Origin: Antedon mediterranea | Taxonomy: Eukaryota; Echinodermata; Crinoidea; Comatulida; Antedonidae | Length of the DNA: 64,000 nt | Reading direction: 5' to 3' | Assembly: GCF_964355755.1 (NCBI RefSeq) | Contig: NC_092678.1 | Coordinates: 15,100,922 to 15,164,921 of the forward strand | Shown: piece after piece, positions 26,501-38,500 of the stretch | How positions within the stretch are numbered: the stretch's first letter is position 1 | How the letters are laid out: the number at the start of each line of letters is the position of its first letter | Notes under the pieces: generated by a model | The model's input: the letters and a program-made list of their open reading frames with translations, nothing else | What the model was told of the DNA's origin: nothing | Database searches by the model: none | Translations under genes and position numbers: made by a program

Positions 26501-29500
26501 AGATATGTTAAACCTACGTTAGGAATAGTGACTAATCTTATTAAACTTGGTGTGTCTCCAACATTACAGAATAAGGTAAAGTACATAAGAGTGTGCCTAT
26601 ATTCCCGTGATCTAACATTGTTTAAATATCGGGTGGGACTCAAACACACCTCAGATCACGAGTATGGTGTTGTTCATAACTATATACCTGCTCAAGAGTG
26701 GTTACAGCAAGCAAATACAGTTGGACACCACTAACGTTCGTGGTACCGATATTAAATATCTAAATAGGAAATCTAAATATATATTTTTTTAATTATCCGC
26801 ATCCTTTGTTTAATTTAATTCTTTATTGTATAAAATAAGTATGTATGATTTATAATGAACTTTAGAGAAAAGTGCTATACGTAAGTAAAGTAGTAACGTC
26901 GAAACCTAAGCTAATGCTAACGGCCTTAGTGCCCGTCTCCATTTCCTTAGCGTTTGGTCCAGGCTCCACTAAGTGTGTATGTTTGCGGGGTACGCCACTC
27001 CTCCCGCACAAACGAGTCTGATTTACCTTCCCAGTACTTTTAACATACCGGTACCCATTTCTATCACCTTGGTGGGGAGGAACAATGTGGATAAAGAATC
27101 TTGCTCAAGGACTCAACACCGCAGTGACCACGATATTTCTTTTCGTACATAAGTTGAGGACCCTCGTGAAACGTCACAAAATAAACATAAGGTGTGACAA
27201 AAGAATTGAGCTAACTACAATTCGCTAATGGAAACGATTTCTGTCGAGCCGTCTGTGTAGTCGAGTGGATAAGACTGTGGACTTTATATGTCGATGTATG
27301 GGGTTCGACTCCCATGAGCTACTTCTTTTACTTTATAGTGAGAGAGATTATTTGGAGGGTTAGGTTTAGTTATATTTTGGAAATAGTTTGCCTATCTTTC
27401 ACATGGGTCCCCAACTTATATACGAAAAAAAAATCGCGGGCCGAGCTTGAATCGGCAACCTCTTGATTGCAAGTCCAATGCTCTAACCACTGCGCCACAG
27501 TGCTCCACTAAGTGTTGCCTTACGTACGTCTTCATTATTATGTAATATTACATCTTCATATCACATAGCATAAGGTATAAGGATAGAGATAATTTATTGA
27601 ATGAATTATCAATTTAACTATGTTTTATGTGGACATGTCATTATAAAATTAATGGTTGAATTTAGAATGATGACTGGAAGCAATGTTCACATTAATCTGT
27701 ATGTAAAAACTACACGATTATGATTTCTTTTGTCAGTAAAATTGCAAAATTAGGGAATCAACAGACAATTGATATAATTCGGTCTACGTTCAGAGCATAA
27801 GCACCTGCCAGCAAAACCTTTATTTTAATTTGTTTGTGTATTATTTATCATTGCATAACATAACTGATTTTCTGCAATAACCTGTATGTATAATTTCTTT
27901 ATAGGACGGAAACACCCCGCTGCATGAATACATGCGTTCAAATAAACCTACCTTAGAAGTAGTAAACTATCTCAGGAAACAAGGTGCTTCAATAACAGCA
28001 CTAAATAAGGTAATACAGGGTTACAGATAAGTTATTATGATTACGTACGTATGATCTGCACCGCAACAATATCTTATCCACTTATTTTATATCATATTAC
28101 AATTGATAATAACTATACTTATTTGCTGCAATACACTGTTTGTATAAACTTCTTGATTATAATTTCTTGAAAGAACGGAAACACTCCACTGCATGAATAC
28201 ATGCGTTCAAATGAACCTATCTTAGAAGTAGTAGACTATCTCACGAAGCAAGGTGCATCCGTAACAGCACTAAATAAGGTAATATATGGCTACATATAAG
28301 TTATATGATTACACCTAACGTCGGCGAAATTATGTTTTTTTTATCTATTTTTTACCCCATTTAAAAATGTAATGTTTTGGTGTGATGTCACTTACAACAA
28401 TGGCATCAAAATAATCAATAAGGATACGAATGAATTATACGGTGGCATATAAGTGTCACGGAAACTTTCAAAAAATATCACGGCAATTTAAAAAAAAAGC
28501 CACGGCAATTTGAAAAAAGCCACGGCAAATTAAAAATAAAACATCACGGCAAATTAAAAATAAAACATCGCGGCAATTTAACAAAAATACCCCGGCAACT
28601 TAAAAATGAAACACCACGGCAAATTAGTATTGAAACACCACGGCAAATTAATAATGAAACACCACGGCAAATTACAGAATGCCACGGCGGAAGGTTCAAA
28701 TAAACCTATCTTAGAAGTAGTAGACTATTTCACGAAGCAAGGTGCATCCGTAACAGCACTAAATAAGGTAATAATGGGCTAGAGATAATTTCAAAATAAG
28801 GGAATGCACAGACAATTGATATACTTCGATCTACTTTCACAACATATGCACCAGCAAACATTTTATTTCAATTTCTTTGTGTATTATTATCATTACCTAA
28901 CTATAATTATTTGTTTCAATACACTGTTCGTATAAACTTCATGATTATAATTTCTTTAAAGGACGGAAACACCCCGCTGCATGAATACATGCGTTCAAAT
29001 GAACCTATCTTAGAAGTAGTAGACTATCTCACGAAGCAAGGTACATCCGTAACAGCACTAAATAAGGTAATATGAGGCTACAGATAAGTTTATGATTACA
29101 CCTAACGTCGGTGAAATTATGTTTATTTTTCTATTTTTTACCTCATTTAAAAATGTAATATTTTGGTGTGATGTCACTTACAACATTGGCATAACAATAA
29201 TCAATAAGGATACGAATAAGATAAGATAAGATAAGATAACTTTTATTGATCCTCAAAAAGGAAATTCATTGCTTGTCATAATAACAAAGAAAACACAATA
29301 AAAACAAATATAGCATAAAACCATTCATATAAAAACATCTAAAAAATTACAAGATAAAATTATCTTCTTGACTTCCTGTTGTACTGGATGATACCGGAAG
29401 GAATAAAGGATTTAGCAAATCGATTTGTTTTCACACTGAGGAGCCTCAATCTACCACTTGGATTAAGTTGGTCTATGATCACTTTGTGGAGAGGATGAGA

Positions 29501-32500
29501 GGCATCCGACTCAATGCATTCGAAATGAATGAATGAATTATGACTGGAAGAACACGCCGCGGAATGTTCAAACGTTTCTATTCCAGTACGAATACTACTT
29601 TCAATTACAACCTAGCTATCTCATATTGCATCTTGCATAACACTCAACATCTCCTTACCACAATGCTAATTTTCAAATAGATTCCAATATATTCATGGTA
29701 TGTGGTACTGATATTGTTTACGTTTAATAATAAACTTCGTCTTAATATTTTTTTTCTCTATAGGACGGAAACACCCCGCTGCATGAATACATGCGTTCAA
29801 ATAAACCTACCTTAGAAGTAGTAAACTATCTCAGGAAACAAGGTGCTTCAATAACAGCACAAAACAAGGTAATATAAGTCTGAAAATAATTTATATGATT
29901 ACACCTATAACGTACGTATGATATGTGCCGCAAATATATTTTATCCACTTTATTTCATATCAAATTACAATTGATTGAGTTATTTAGAATTACTTGCTGC
30001 AATAATTATTTAGTAGTAATTAAACAAGATCCTACAATTATTATGGGATTGGTATATTGATTATGTTTTATGTGGACATGTCATTATAAAAGAGCTGAAT
30101 TTAGAATCATGAGAGAAAGCAATGTTTACGTTAACATGTATGCATAAACTACACGATTATGATTTCTTTAATGATTCTGTAAAATTACAATATAAGAGAC
30201 AATTGGTCTGCTTTTGACCCCATTTAAACATTTAACTTGTTGGTGTGATGTTAATTACAACAATGTCATCCAAATAATCAACAAGGACACGAATGAATTA
30301 TAACCGGAAGAACACGCCGCGGAATTTTCAAAACGTTTCTATTCCAGTACGAATAATACTTTCAATTACAACTATCTCATATTATTGCATCTTGCATAAT
30401 ACTCAACATATCCTTACCACAATATTAATTTTCGAATAGATTCAAATATAGTCATCGTATGTGGTAGGCCTACTGGTATTTTTTTACGTTTAATAATCCT
30501 TTTATAATATAATGGCTTCGAATTTTGATAATTTTATCTTATTTTAGGAACAAATGTAAGTAAACTTACCAATTCGATGTTTACCACTTCGAGTGAACAT
30601 TTTGAAAACATTCAAAACACATACATATGTGTCTAGGCTATACTAAAATAGCTTCCAAGTTGGCTACATCATAATCGGAATCACCCTGGAACCATCAACT
30701 TTAACCAATAGGTTCTAACCAAATTTAAAAGAACCGCACAAATACACATTTGACGCGTAATGCTTATAATGTGGGCTGAAATTGTTTAGTACGCGAATGA
30801 CCTAGATATTTGATATACTTTTATGTTCATAGGAAGGAAAAACAGCAGTATCTGTTTTAGAAGAAAATACGCAGATAGAAAAAACAAAACAAATCATGAT
30901 TTTAGAGTATTTTGACAGTAAGTTAATAAGATTATATTAAAATTTATCTAAATTAAAGTTGATTTAACTTTAAACATTTGCATTTTAAAAACAAATGTTA
31001 TTCATACATTAAGTTTTACATAAAACCATGAATGCGAAAACCGAAATGATACATGTATGTTATGCGTATTTTTAATTATTTGAATTAGAACTGCTAGTTC
31101 CTCCAGAAATATTTGCCATGGGTAAAGAGGCTATTAAGATATATAAAGATGAACTGAAAGATGGTAAAATTGCAGTTGTGAATTCAAGATGTATGTTTCT
31201 TGGGAAAGAAGGTGCTGGTAAGACAAGCTGCGTAAAGTCCATGCTTAGAGAGAGGTAAAAAAAAATACAATTGATACAAATATTATTGTGTTAACATTAG
31301 GATAATATTATTAATCAATTATTTCAACGTAAATATATACTTGTATTATGTTGACTAAAGGTTGCCTCTCTTGAATTTTTATAATATATACAGCCTTCTA
31401 AAAGTGTGTATTTGTATCACTAGTTTGATAATTTCAATTCGTTAAACGTAATGTAATGGACTAAACGTATTTAATGAATTTTGTTTCAACTTCAACGTAC
31501 ATTAGTAAAAACTTTCATCTGGATCACTGTATAGTATTCAAGTAAATTTTCTTTTGGATGATCCAAAGTCGACCAGCGAAAGCTAGAGTAAAAAACGTAA
31601 GTTTTACGATTTTTATTTGACTTTGGATCATCCAAAAGAAAATTTACTTGAATTCAACATTCATGTTTACAATAGATTCAACCCTAAAGAACCTTCGACA
31701 GATGGTATAGTTACAGCTACCGTGTTTAAAGCAACTGGAGAGAGCAATTGGAAGAAGATTAAAGACGGTAAGATAATGTGATTATCCGAACTCTAATAGA
31801 GAGAAATGGCGAACCGCGATGACGTCACTCAAATTTCACCGAGTGGGTATAGATTGTAAACAAACCATTTCGCCACATGTTTTTGTATGGGAAATTCCGA
31901 TGGGTTGAGTTAAAAAGGTAGGTAGAAAAGAACGTTTAAAACACACATAATAGCAGTATCTTTTTTTTTTGCAACACCCTTAACAATTTTAATGTTATAT
32001 GGGCAAATCTTCAACATATTTTATTTTAATTTGGATTGAATTAAGACGCGTTTTTGTTATATACTGTACCCAGCTCTAGCTAGGCTGGCTAGGCCCTAAT
32101 AAATACTGTAGTTGGCCTGTATGCTGTAGTACCTTGAGTACTCGAGCCTTGCACGGATTATCGGTTATTATAATAATAATAATAATATTGGAAATTCGTT
32201 ATTGCATACTGTACTACTACTACTTTAGCTAGGGTGCTGCTAGGCCTCTCCTAGCTAGGTAGTAAGACTAAATAGAGCATCTCTAGTAGATGTAGGCCTA
32301 GCATTAGTTTCAGCTTGACAACAACTGCCATTTTGTTATGTGGCTAGTGATGCTTCCTGTAGGTGAGGGGGGGGGGGGGGGGGCTACCGCCAGTAATGAA
32401 TACTTGATAACACCATTCTACTATAATATTATAGACCTACAGATATGAGATATTTTTAGGAATATGATTGTGAATGATGGATGACTTTTATACATATTTC

Positions 32501-35500
32501 ATTGTTTTATTGGTTTATTTTCAGTTATATAATGCCACACTACTGTATTGCATTTGGTTGCAACAATGTGTCATCCGAACATCCCGAACTGTCATATCAC
32601 AGTGTACCGTCACACAACCATCTCCTAAGAAATAAGTGGTTCAACCGCATAAAAAGAGACAAACAGCATTTGGCGTTAACATCATCTGCGAAGGTGTGCT
32701 CAAGTCATTTTCATCAACAAGATTTCTGTAACCCAACATCAAAAAACAGACGACGTCGACTAAAACCAGATAGTGCACCTTCAAAATTTGCTTGGACCAT
32801 ACCTGCAGCTGGCGAGTCATCTTCAGAGGATGATGAAGTACGGTCTGCCTTTAAAAAGCGTGAAGATTTCAGGGCCGAGCAAGAGGATGAAACAGATACC
32901 GCTTCTGAGGGAAAATGCGACATTTTCCCTGAAAATCCAGAAATTATTTCAAAGTCAACTCAATACAGAAAAGTGGATTATACTGAAGATGAAGAAGATG
33001 AAGTAGAAGAAGAATGCCATCACTCATTCTCAGCAAACCAACTCTACTATAAGTGTCATACAGAAAAAATGGAGTACAAAATTTTCATGCATTTTACTGG
33101 GTTCCCATCAAAACAGCGTTTCATTGATTTTGCTCAATTTGTTATACCAACATTTGGCAATGATGATATTGTTTATTGGAACACCAAAGCTTGTAAAAGA
33201 AGGCGGGTTAACATGGAGCAATTGCTTGAGGTTGGTTTAGAGAACACTGAAGACGAGACCGCTAGTCTAGACGATACCCGCCAGAAAAGTCGCAAGATGA
33301 CTGTTTGGAATGAGTTACTACTGACATTGATGAAACTACGAACAGGGTGTTCAAATATCGACCTAGCAGTCCGGTTCAACATTGCCGAAGGAACAGTGTC
33401 AAATAAAGTAATCACACATGTAAATCTACTTTATACAACTCTTGGGTCCCTTAAAATATGGCCACATCGTGATATCATACTGAAGCATGCGCCAACAAAA
33501 TTTTTAAAGAAGTATCCAAATACAGTTATTATAATAGATGCTACAGAGCTTTTCATTCAAATCCCAAGTTCTCTACAAAAACAAAGTGAAAGCTACTCAC
33601 AATATAAGCACCACACTACCATGAAAGGGCTTCTTGGTGTTGATCCTAAGGGAGGGGTTATCTTTGTTTCACAATTATTTGAGGGGTCAATCAGTGACAA
33701 AGAACTCGTCAATAGAAGTGGGTTCCTAAATGTTTTAAAGGCAAAAATTAATTGCGGTGTAATTCATAAAGGTGACACTGTTATGGCTGATCGTGGTTTT
33801 CTTATTGAGGATGAACTAAGGGCTATGGGTTTAAAGTTAAATTCACCACCTTTCCTGAGGGAGAAGGGTAACTTCAACGTACATGACGTAATTAAAATCC
33901 AGACTGTAGCAAAACATCGCATTCACATTGAAAGGGCTATTGGAAAAATAAAACGTTCATGATTTTCAAATCAACACTTCCAGTAGCAATGTTTGGCACA
34001 TTAAACCAAATTTGGACTGTTGTTTGTCTGTTGTCAAACTTTCAGAACCCTATCCTGACAAATGAAGATAATGAAAACGTAGATAATGAAAATGTAGATT
34101 TTGAAGCAGCGACAAGTAGTAGGGCAAATTAGCAATGTGGCAAGTACATACTGCCCTTAAGTATTAATATACAGTATTGCAATACAACAGAAATAATTAT
34201 ACAGAGAGATTACAAAACTTTATATTTAGTTTTCACCTTGTTTTTTTTATATTAAACATGAAAGTTCTTTTATATTTAACACTGTAAATAACATTGTGTA
34301 TCATTCAGCTTGAAACTTATCAGTATATTCATTTTTATACATTATAATACATAAGAAAAAATGGTGCTTTCTCTGTAATATTGATTACAAAACTTTATAT
34401 TTAACACTGTAAATAACATTGTGTATCATTTGGTTGCACAATAACCAAGTACTGTGTACTTAGTTCAGCTTGAAACTTATCAGTATTTATTTTTATACAT
34501 TATAATTTACATAAGAAAAAATGGTGCTTTCTGTGTAATATTGATTACAAAACTTTATATTTAATTTTCACCTTGTTTTTTTAAATGCAACACTGTAAAT
34601 AACATATAATATGCAATACATAAGAAAAAATAGTGCTTTCGAACTGTATAATACTGATTACAAACTTGGTTTAATAAATGTTTTTTATACACTTTAATTT
34701 TATATAAACTTTTTATTTACATAGTTTACTTCAACAAACATCTTACATTCGTTTTAGATAAGGAATAGAATGCTTGTAAAATTTGTTTAATTTAAGAAGG
34801 AGACTGTTCCAATATTGTTCATTGAACTTAACTCTCAAAACTGCCATTTGTCTAGAATCTGACAAATACACAACAAAATCACACCAGGTCAAACCTGTGA
34901 TCGCCATTTGCCCTTGTATTTGTTCATAATAACCCATTTTATGTTTTTGTTTCAACTCCAGCTTGCCATCAACCCGATTGATATAAAAGTCACCATCGCT
35001 TATAGCATCTTCTATTGTTTGGCTTTTTTTAGTAAGTGGGCATTTAATTTCCACAAGTCCATAGCAGGGATTAGAAGAAGGGTCATATACTTTGCCATCT
35101 GGTGTAGCACCAAGGTGTGGTAAATCTGGATTAATCACCAGTCCACTATCGTAAACCATGAAGTTATTAACCCGTTTTGCAGACTCTGTTGCATATATTT
35201 TTAATGCTGGTTTTTCATTTGCACTTCCATGGCTAACAGACCGGATATGTCCAATATTTTTGCTATTAAATATAGCCTTATAAAACGATACATTAGCACC
35301 TTTCACACGACTGTTGATTTTACCAAATTTTGACGATGTCAATCGCAATTTTCTCTGTTCTCTCCATTCATTAGAGTTTGATTGCAAAACAGTTTGCCTT
35401 TCTATGGCTCTCGCATTTTCGAGATCAACGGCTATCTGACCTAACCACTCCTTATCCATATCCTGAAAATTATAACGTCCACAACCCATTGGTAAATCTG

Positions 35501-38500
35501 GAAAACCTTTACATTCTGTTATGAGTATGAGAGGCCCAGGATCCTTAGAGAAAAACATGGTCACTCTTTGTTTTCCCGCATCTGTTGCCAGTTGATAGGA
35601 AAGGCAAGAGCCTAGCGGCACACTTCCTAGTGGTGTTTCATAAGATACTGATGGTTCCTGATCAGTTAGTAAATAGGAAAATGGTGGCGGAGAAATTTCA
35701 TCGCAATTTTCTCTCATTCTTGTAATCGCAGGAATAACTCCTATTTTATCAAAGGTTTCCTTTAAATATTTTCGTCGTGGGTCATAAAGTTTACAAAAAA
35801 CAGGTAGCCTTTTTCTACCATGCCTGTCAGTTTCTGCATTTGCATAATGTGTACCCATTACAGGCAAAGGAATGATTGGGTCCTGCCTAGGTATATTCCA
35901 CTCTTGTGGTTTACTTGTGCACGAAATATCCGACGGAATTTCACTCAAGCCATCTGAACTGTAGTGTAGTCCAAAAACTGATAAATTATGGCCAGTACGT
36001 GATTACACAGCCCTCCTGACCCTGCAACACAAGAGCAATGAGCTTCTCTAAGTTGTGCTCTCCCTTCAAAACTAAAAAAGCATATGTTGCTACAATGTGG
36101 GCTTTGTCGTTTTCTTTGGCTGCGATAGCAATATGCCTGTATAACATAATCTGTGCCTTGGCCATCCGTCCTAGGCACATGGGCAATAACCCCACCGTGT
36201 ACGTATTTTTCCTTAAAAAAAGTCCACGATTTACCGTCGGTCTCCTTTACCCCTTTTGAAATCCAATCTGCCATAGTAAGCGGAGTGAATTTGGGAACAT
36301 TTATCAATGATTTTTTTAAATTTAACTCACGTGTAAATACACAAATACAACAAGAATTATGAGCGTTACAGCAACAACATTGGTTAGACGACGCCATGAT
36401 TCACGTGTATAAACATAAGAAATGTGCCGCCCTCAACGGTTTGTTATGATTTCATACCCACTCGGATTTTAGACGTCGGTTCGCCATTTCTCTCTATTGT
36501 TTGAGTTACTTTACTTTATCACAAGTATTTATATTTGTTTAAAGAATTGATAAACTCTGTGTCAGGAATAGTCACCATGTTATGTGAATGTTTAAAACAC
36601 TGTCACTACACAGTAATACAGATACAGGTTAAATTTAATTTCGTCTGTCTCATAAATTAAAAAAAAACAGCTTTTTATACGATTTTAATTTTTTTTTAAT
36701 TGCATTATTTGCACAGATTCTGAGCTCACCAAGAAAATGCGTGAAAATGCGTTAGCAAAAAGAGTTGATAACGAGTTAAAAAAAGGTAGGTAGGCCTACA
36801 GCAAAACCAATGAAAGCGTGTTTATATAAGATAATAAAAAAAAGTCGAATCATACATTTTAAAATACTAAAAACATGACATTAAACATACCATCTAGGTC
36901 GTGCCCACAGATTGTTCTCGAATACATACTAATTTCAGCGTAAAAAAACTGGTGATTTCAAATGTACGTACAGCAGTACTTTAAAACATTGTCGTTTACA
37001 GAAACAAATAAATAGACACAATTATTTATGAAGTCAACCAAAATTAGCACCCTGGAAATTACTTTCAAAATGAGTCCAAATTTTTGATTTGGACTCATTT
37101 AAACAAATCCAATTTGTGTTTTGTATCTAATATTAGAATTGAGGGTTGGGGATGAGGAGAGGTACAAAGAGGAACAATTTTTTAAATAATATTAATAATA
37201 ATAATAATGGAAATTTGTAATATATTCTTTATATTATATTATTCTTTAGATTTCTTTATTATCCACTCAGTAACGAAATATTTTTGTATAGGCTTATAAT
37301 AATATACCACTAAATAGATTAAAACATTTCCGATTTAATACTTTGTTAAAACTGTCACTGTCATAGTCGATTGAAATAGTAAAGTACATGTAACGATATA
37401 CCACTACGACGTTTATATTTTTTGTAATTATTAATTAATACAAACGTTGAAAAGCAACTGTCAGTAATGAAGTATTATATTATTATGTGTTTATAATCTA
37501 AAAGTAGGTGTTACCCACACTCACAGTAAAAAGGTTTATTAGTATATTTGTTTATATTATATCTAACAGTACCTACTGTACACTCACTATAAGAAATTTT
37601 CGATTCAAATGGGGATCAAAAGTGGTTAATACCTATTTATTAGTAGTGTATAGCATTACAATAATATTTATGTTTATTCTCCATGGGCCCATAAATTTAC
37701 CTACTTGGACGTGTTAAACCACGGAGGTATGCATCCATAGTTAAACCAAATAATGTGGAATGTTCCATTCATTGCAAATCAATACATTTTTATAAACGTA
37801 TATTAAATGTATCAAAATAGCATTTTTTAAAGAAAATCGGCCTGTCTTCAACATTATGATGCTGTACACGAACTGTTAAACCGGTTTTCAGCTATTAAAA
37901 ACAATTATCGTAGGAGGAGATAGGAAAATGCGAAGCGTCCTCGTATTATTGTGTGCGGGTATTTTTCAAATTGACATCCATTAGACAGTGTATATCGGAA
38001 AACACCCCTATTTGGGGCAAATCGTTGAACCTAAATTTGTTTTAATCGTCAATAACTAACTACCGAACACAATTTAATTAGTAAACAGGGTTACATCAGG
38101 TGGTTAAAATCAGTACCGAAAGTACGAACCAACTTCATATGCCATCGAGTAATTAGGATACAACGTTTTCAGTTGCTGTCTAATGTACACATATTTAAGG
38201 TGTTTTTATACACAAGATACAAAATTGTATATATCGACGTATATAAAAAAAATTAGTTCATCTGAGGATTGTTGGATTCTCTCTGTGTAGCCAGATGTTC
38301 TAGAACAATGAATAACTGTATTTAAATACCGATAAAGTGGATATAAATAAATGCACCATGCAATATAATAGCTTCACAATGATGATGGGTAATGTTTCTG
38401 GAACATGTTTGTAGGTCGACAACCATCCGTAACTATCAGCTTTAAACTATTTCAAACGAGTTGTTTTATTTTCATTTTAAAACTCTTTTTGAAATTTTGA

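Larger units (their letters stand above)
11508..26815 (+). repeat. 4.18-kb tandem unit, copy 4, split by a 12.2-kb nested insertion
   Basis: The unit runs from 11508 to 13075 and resumes at 25263 with the bases expected from the other copies. It carries a decayed ankyrin exon (12205), a SINE (12300-12610), a MITE (12739-13053) and, after the insertion, exons A4 (26108) and B4 (26465). Homology to the other units fades near 26815, which is the end of the array. Confidence 0.92.
31798..36495 (+). mobile_element. THAP-transposase/YqaJ-nuclease DNA transposon (ISL2EU-like), 4.7 kb
   Basis: The ends are perfect inverted repeats: AGAGAGAAATGGCGAACCG at 31798 and its complement ending at 36495. A second inverted block (CCGAGTGGGTAT, AACAAACC) lies just inside. 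Flanking AT (or TA) could be a 2-bp target duplication. It carries a THAP-DDE transposase on plus and, convergently, SWIM and YqaJ reading frames on minus. That pairing is known for the ISL2EU group. Both coding units are frameshifted, so this copy is probably inactive. It lies within a Roc intron and leaves flanking exons intact. Confidence 0.85.

Noticed and set aside
28457-28690. CRISPR-like regular repeat
   Set aside because: The units vary in length and sequence, the spacers are A-rich filler, and the context is a eukaryotic intron; it is a minisatellite.
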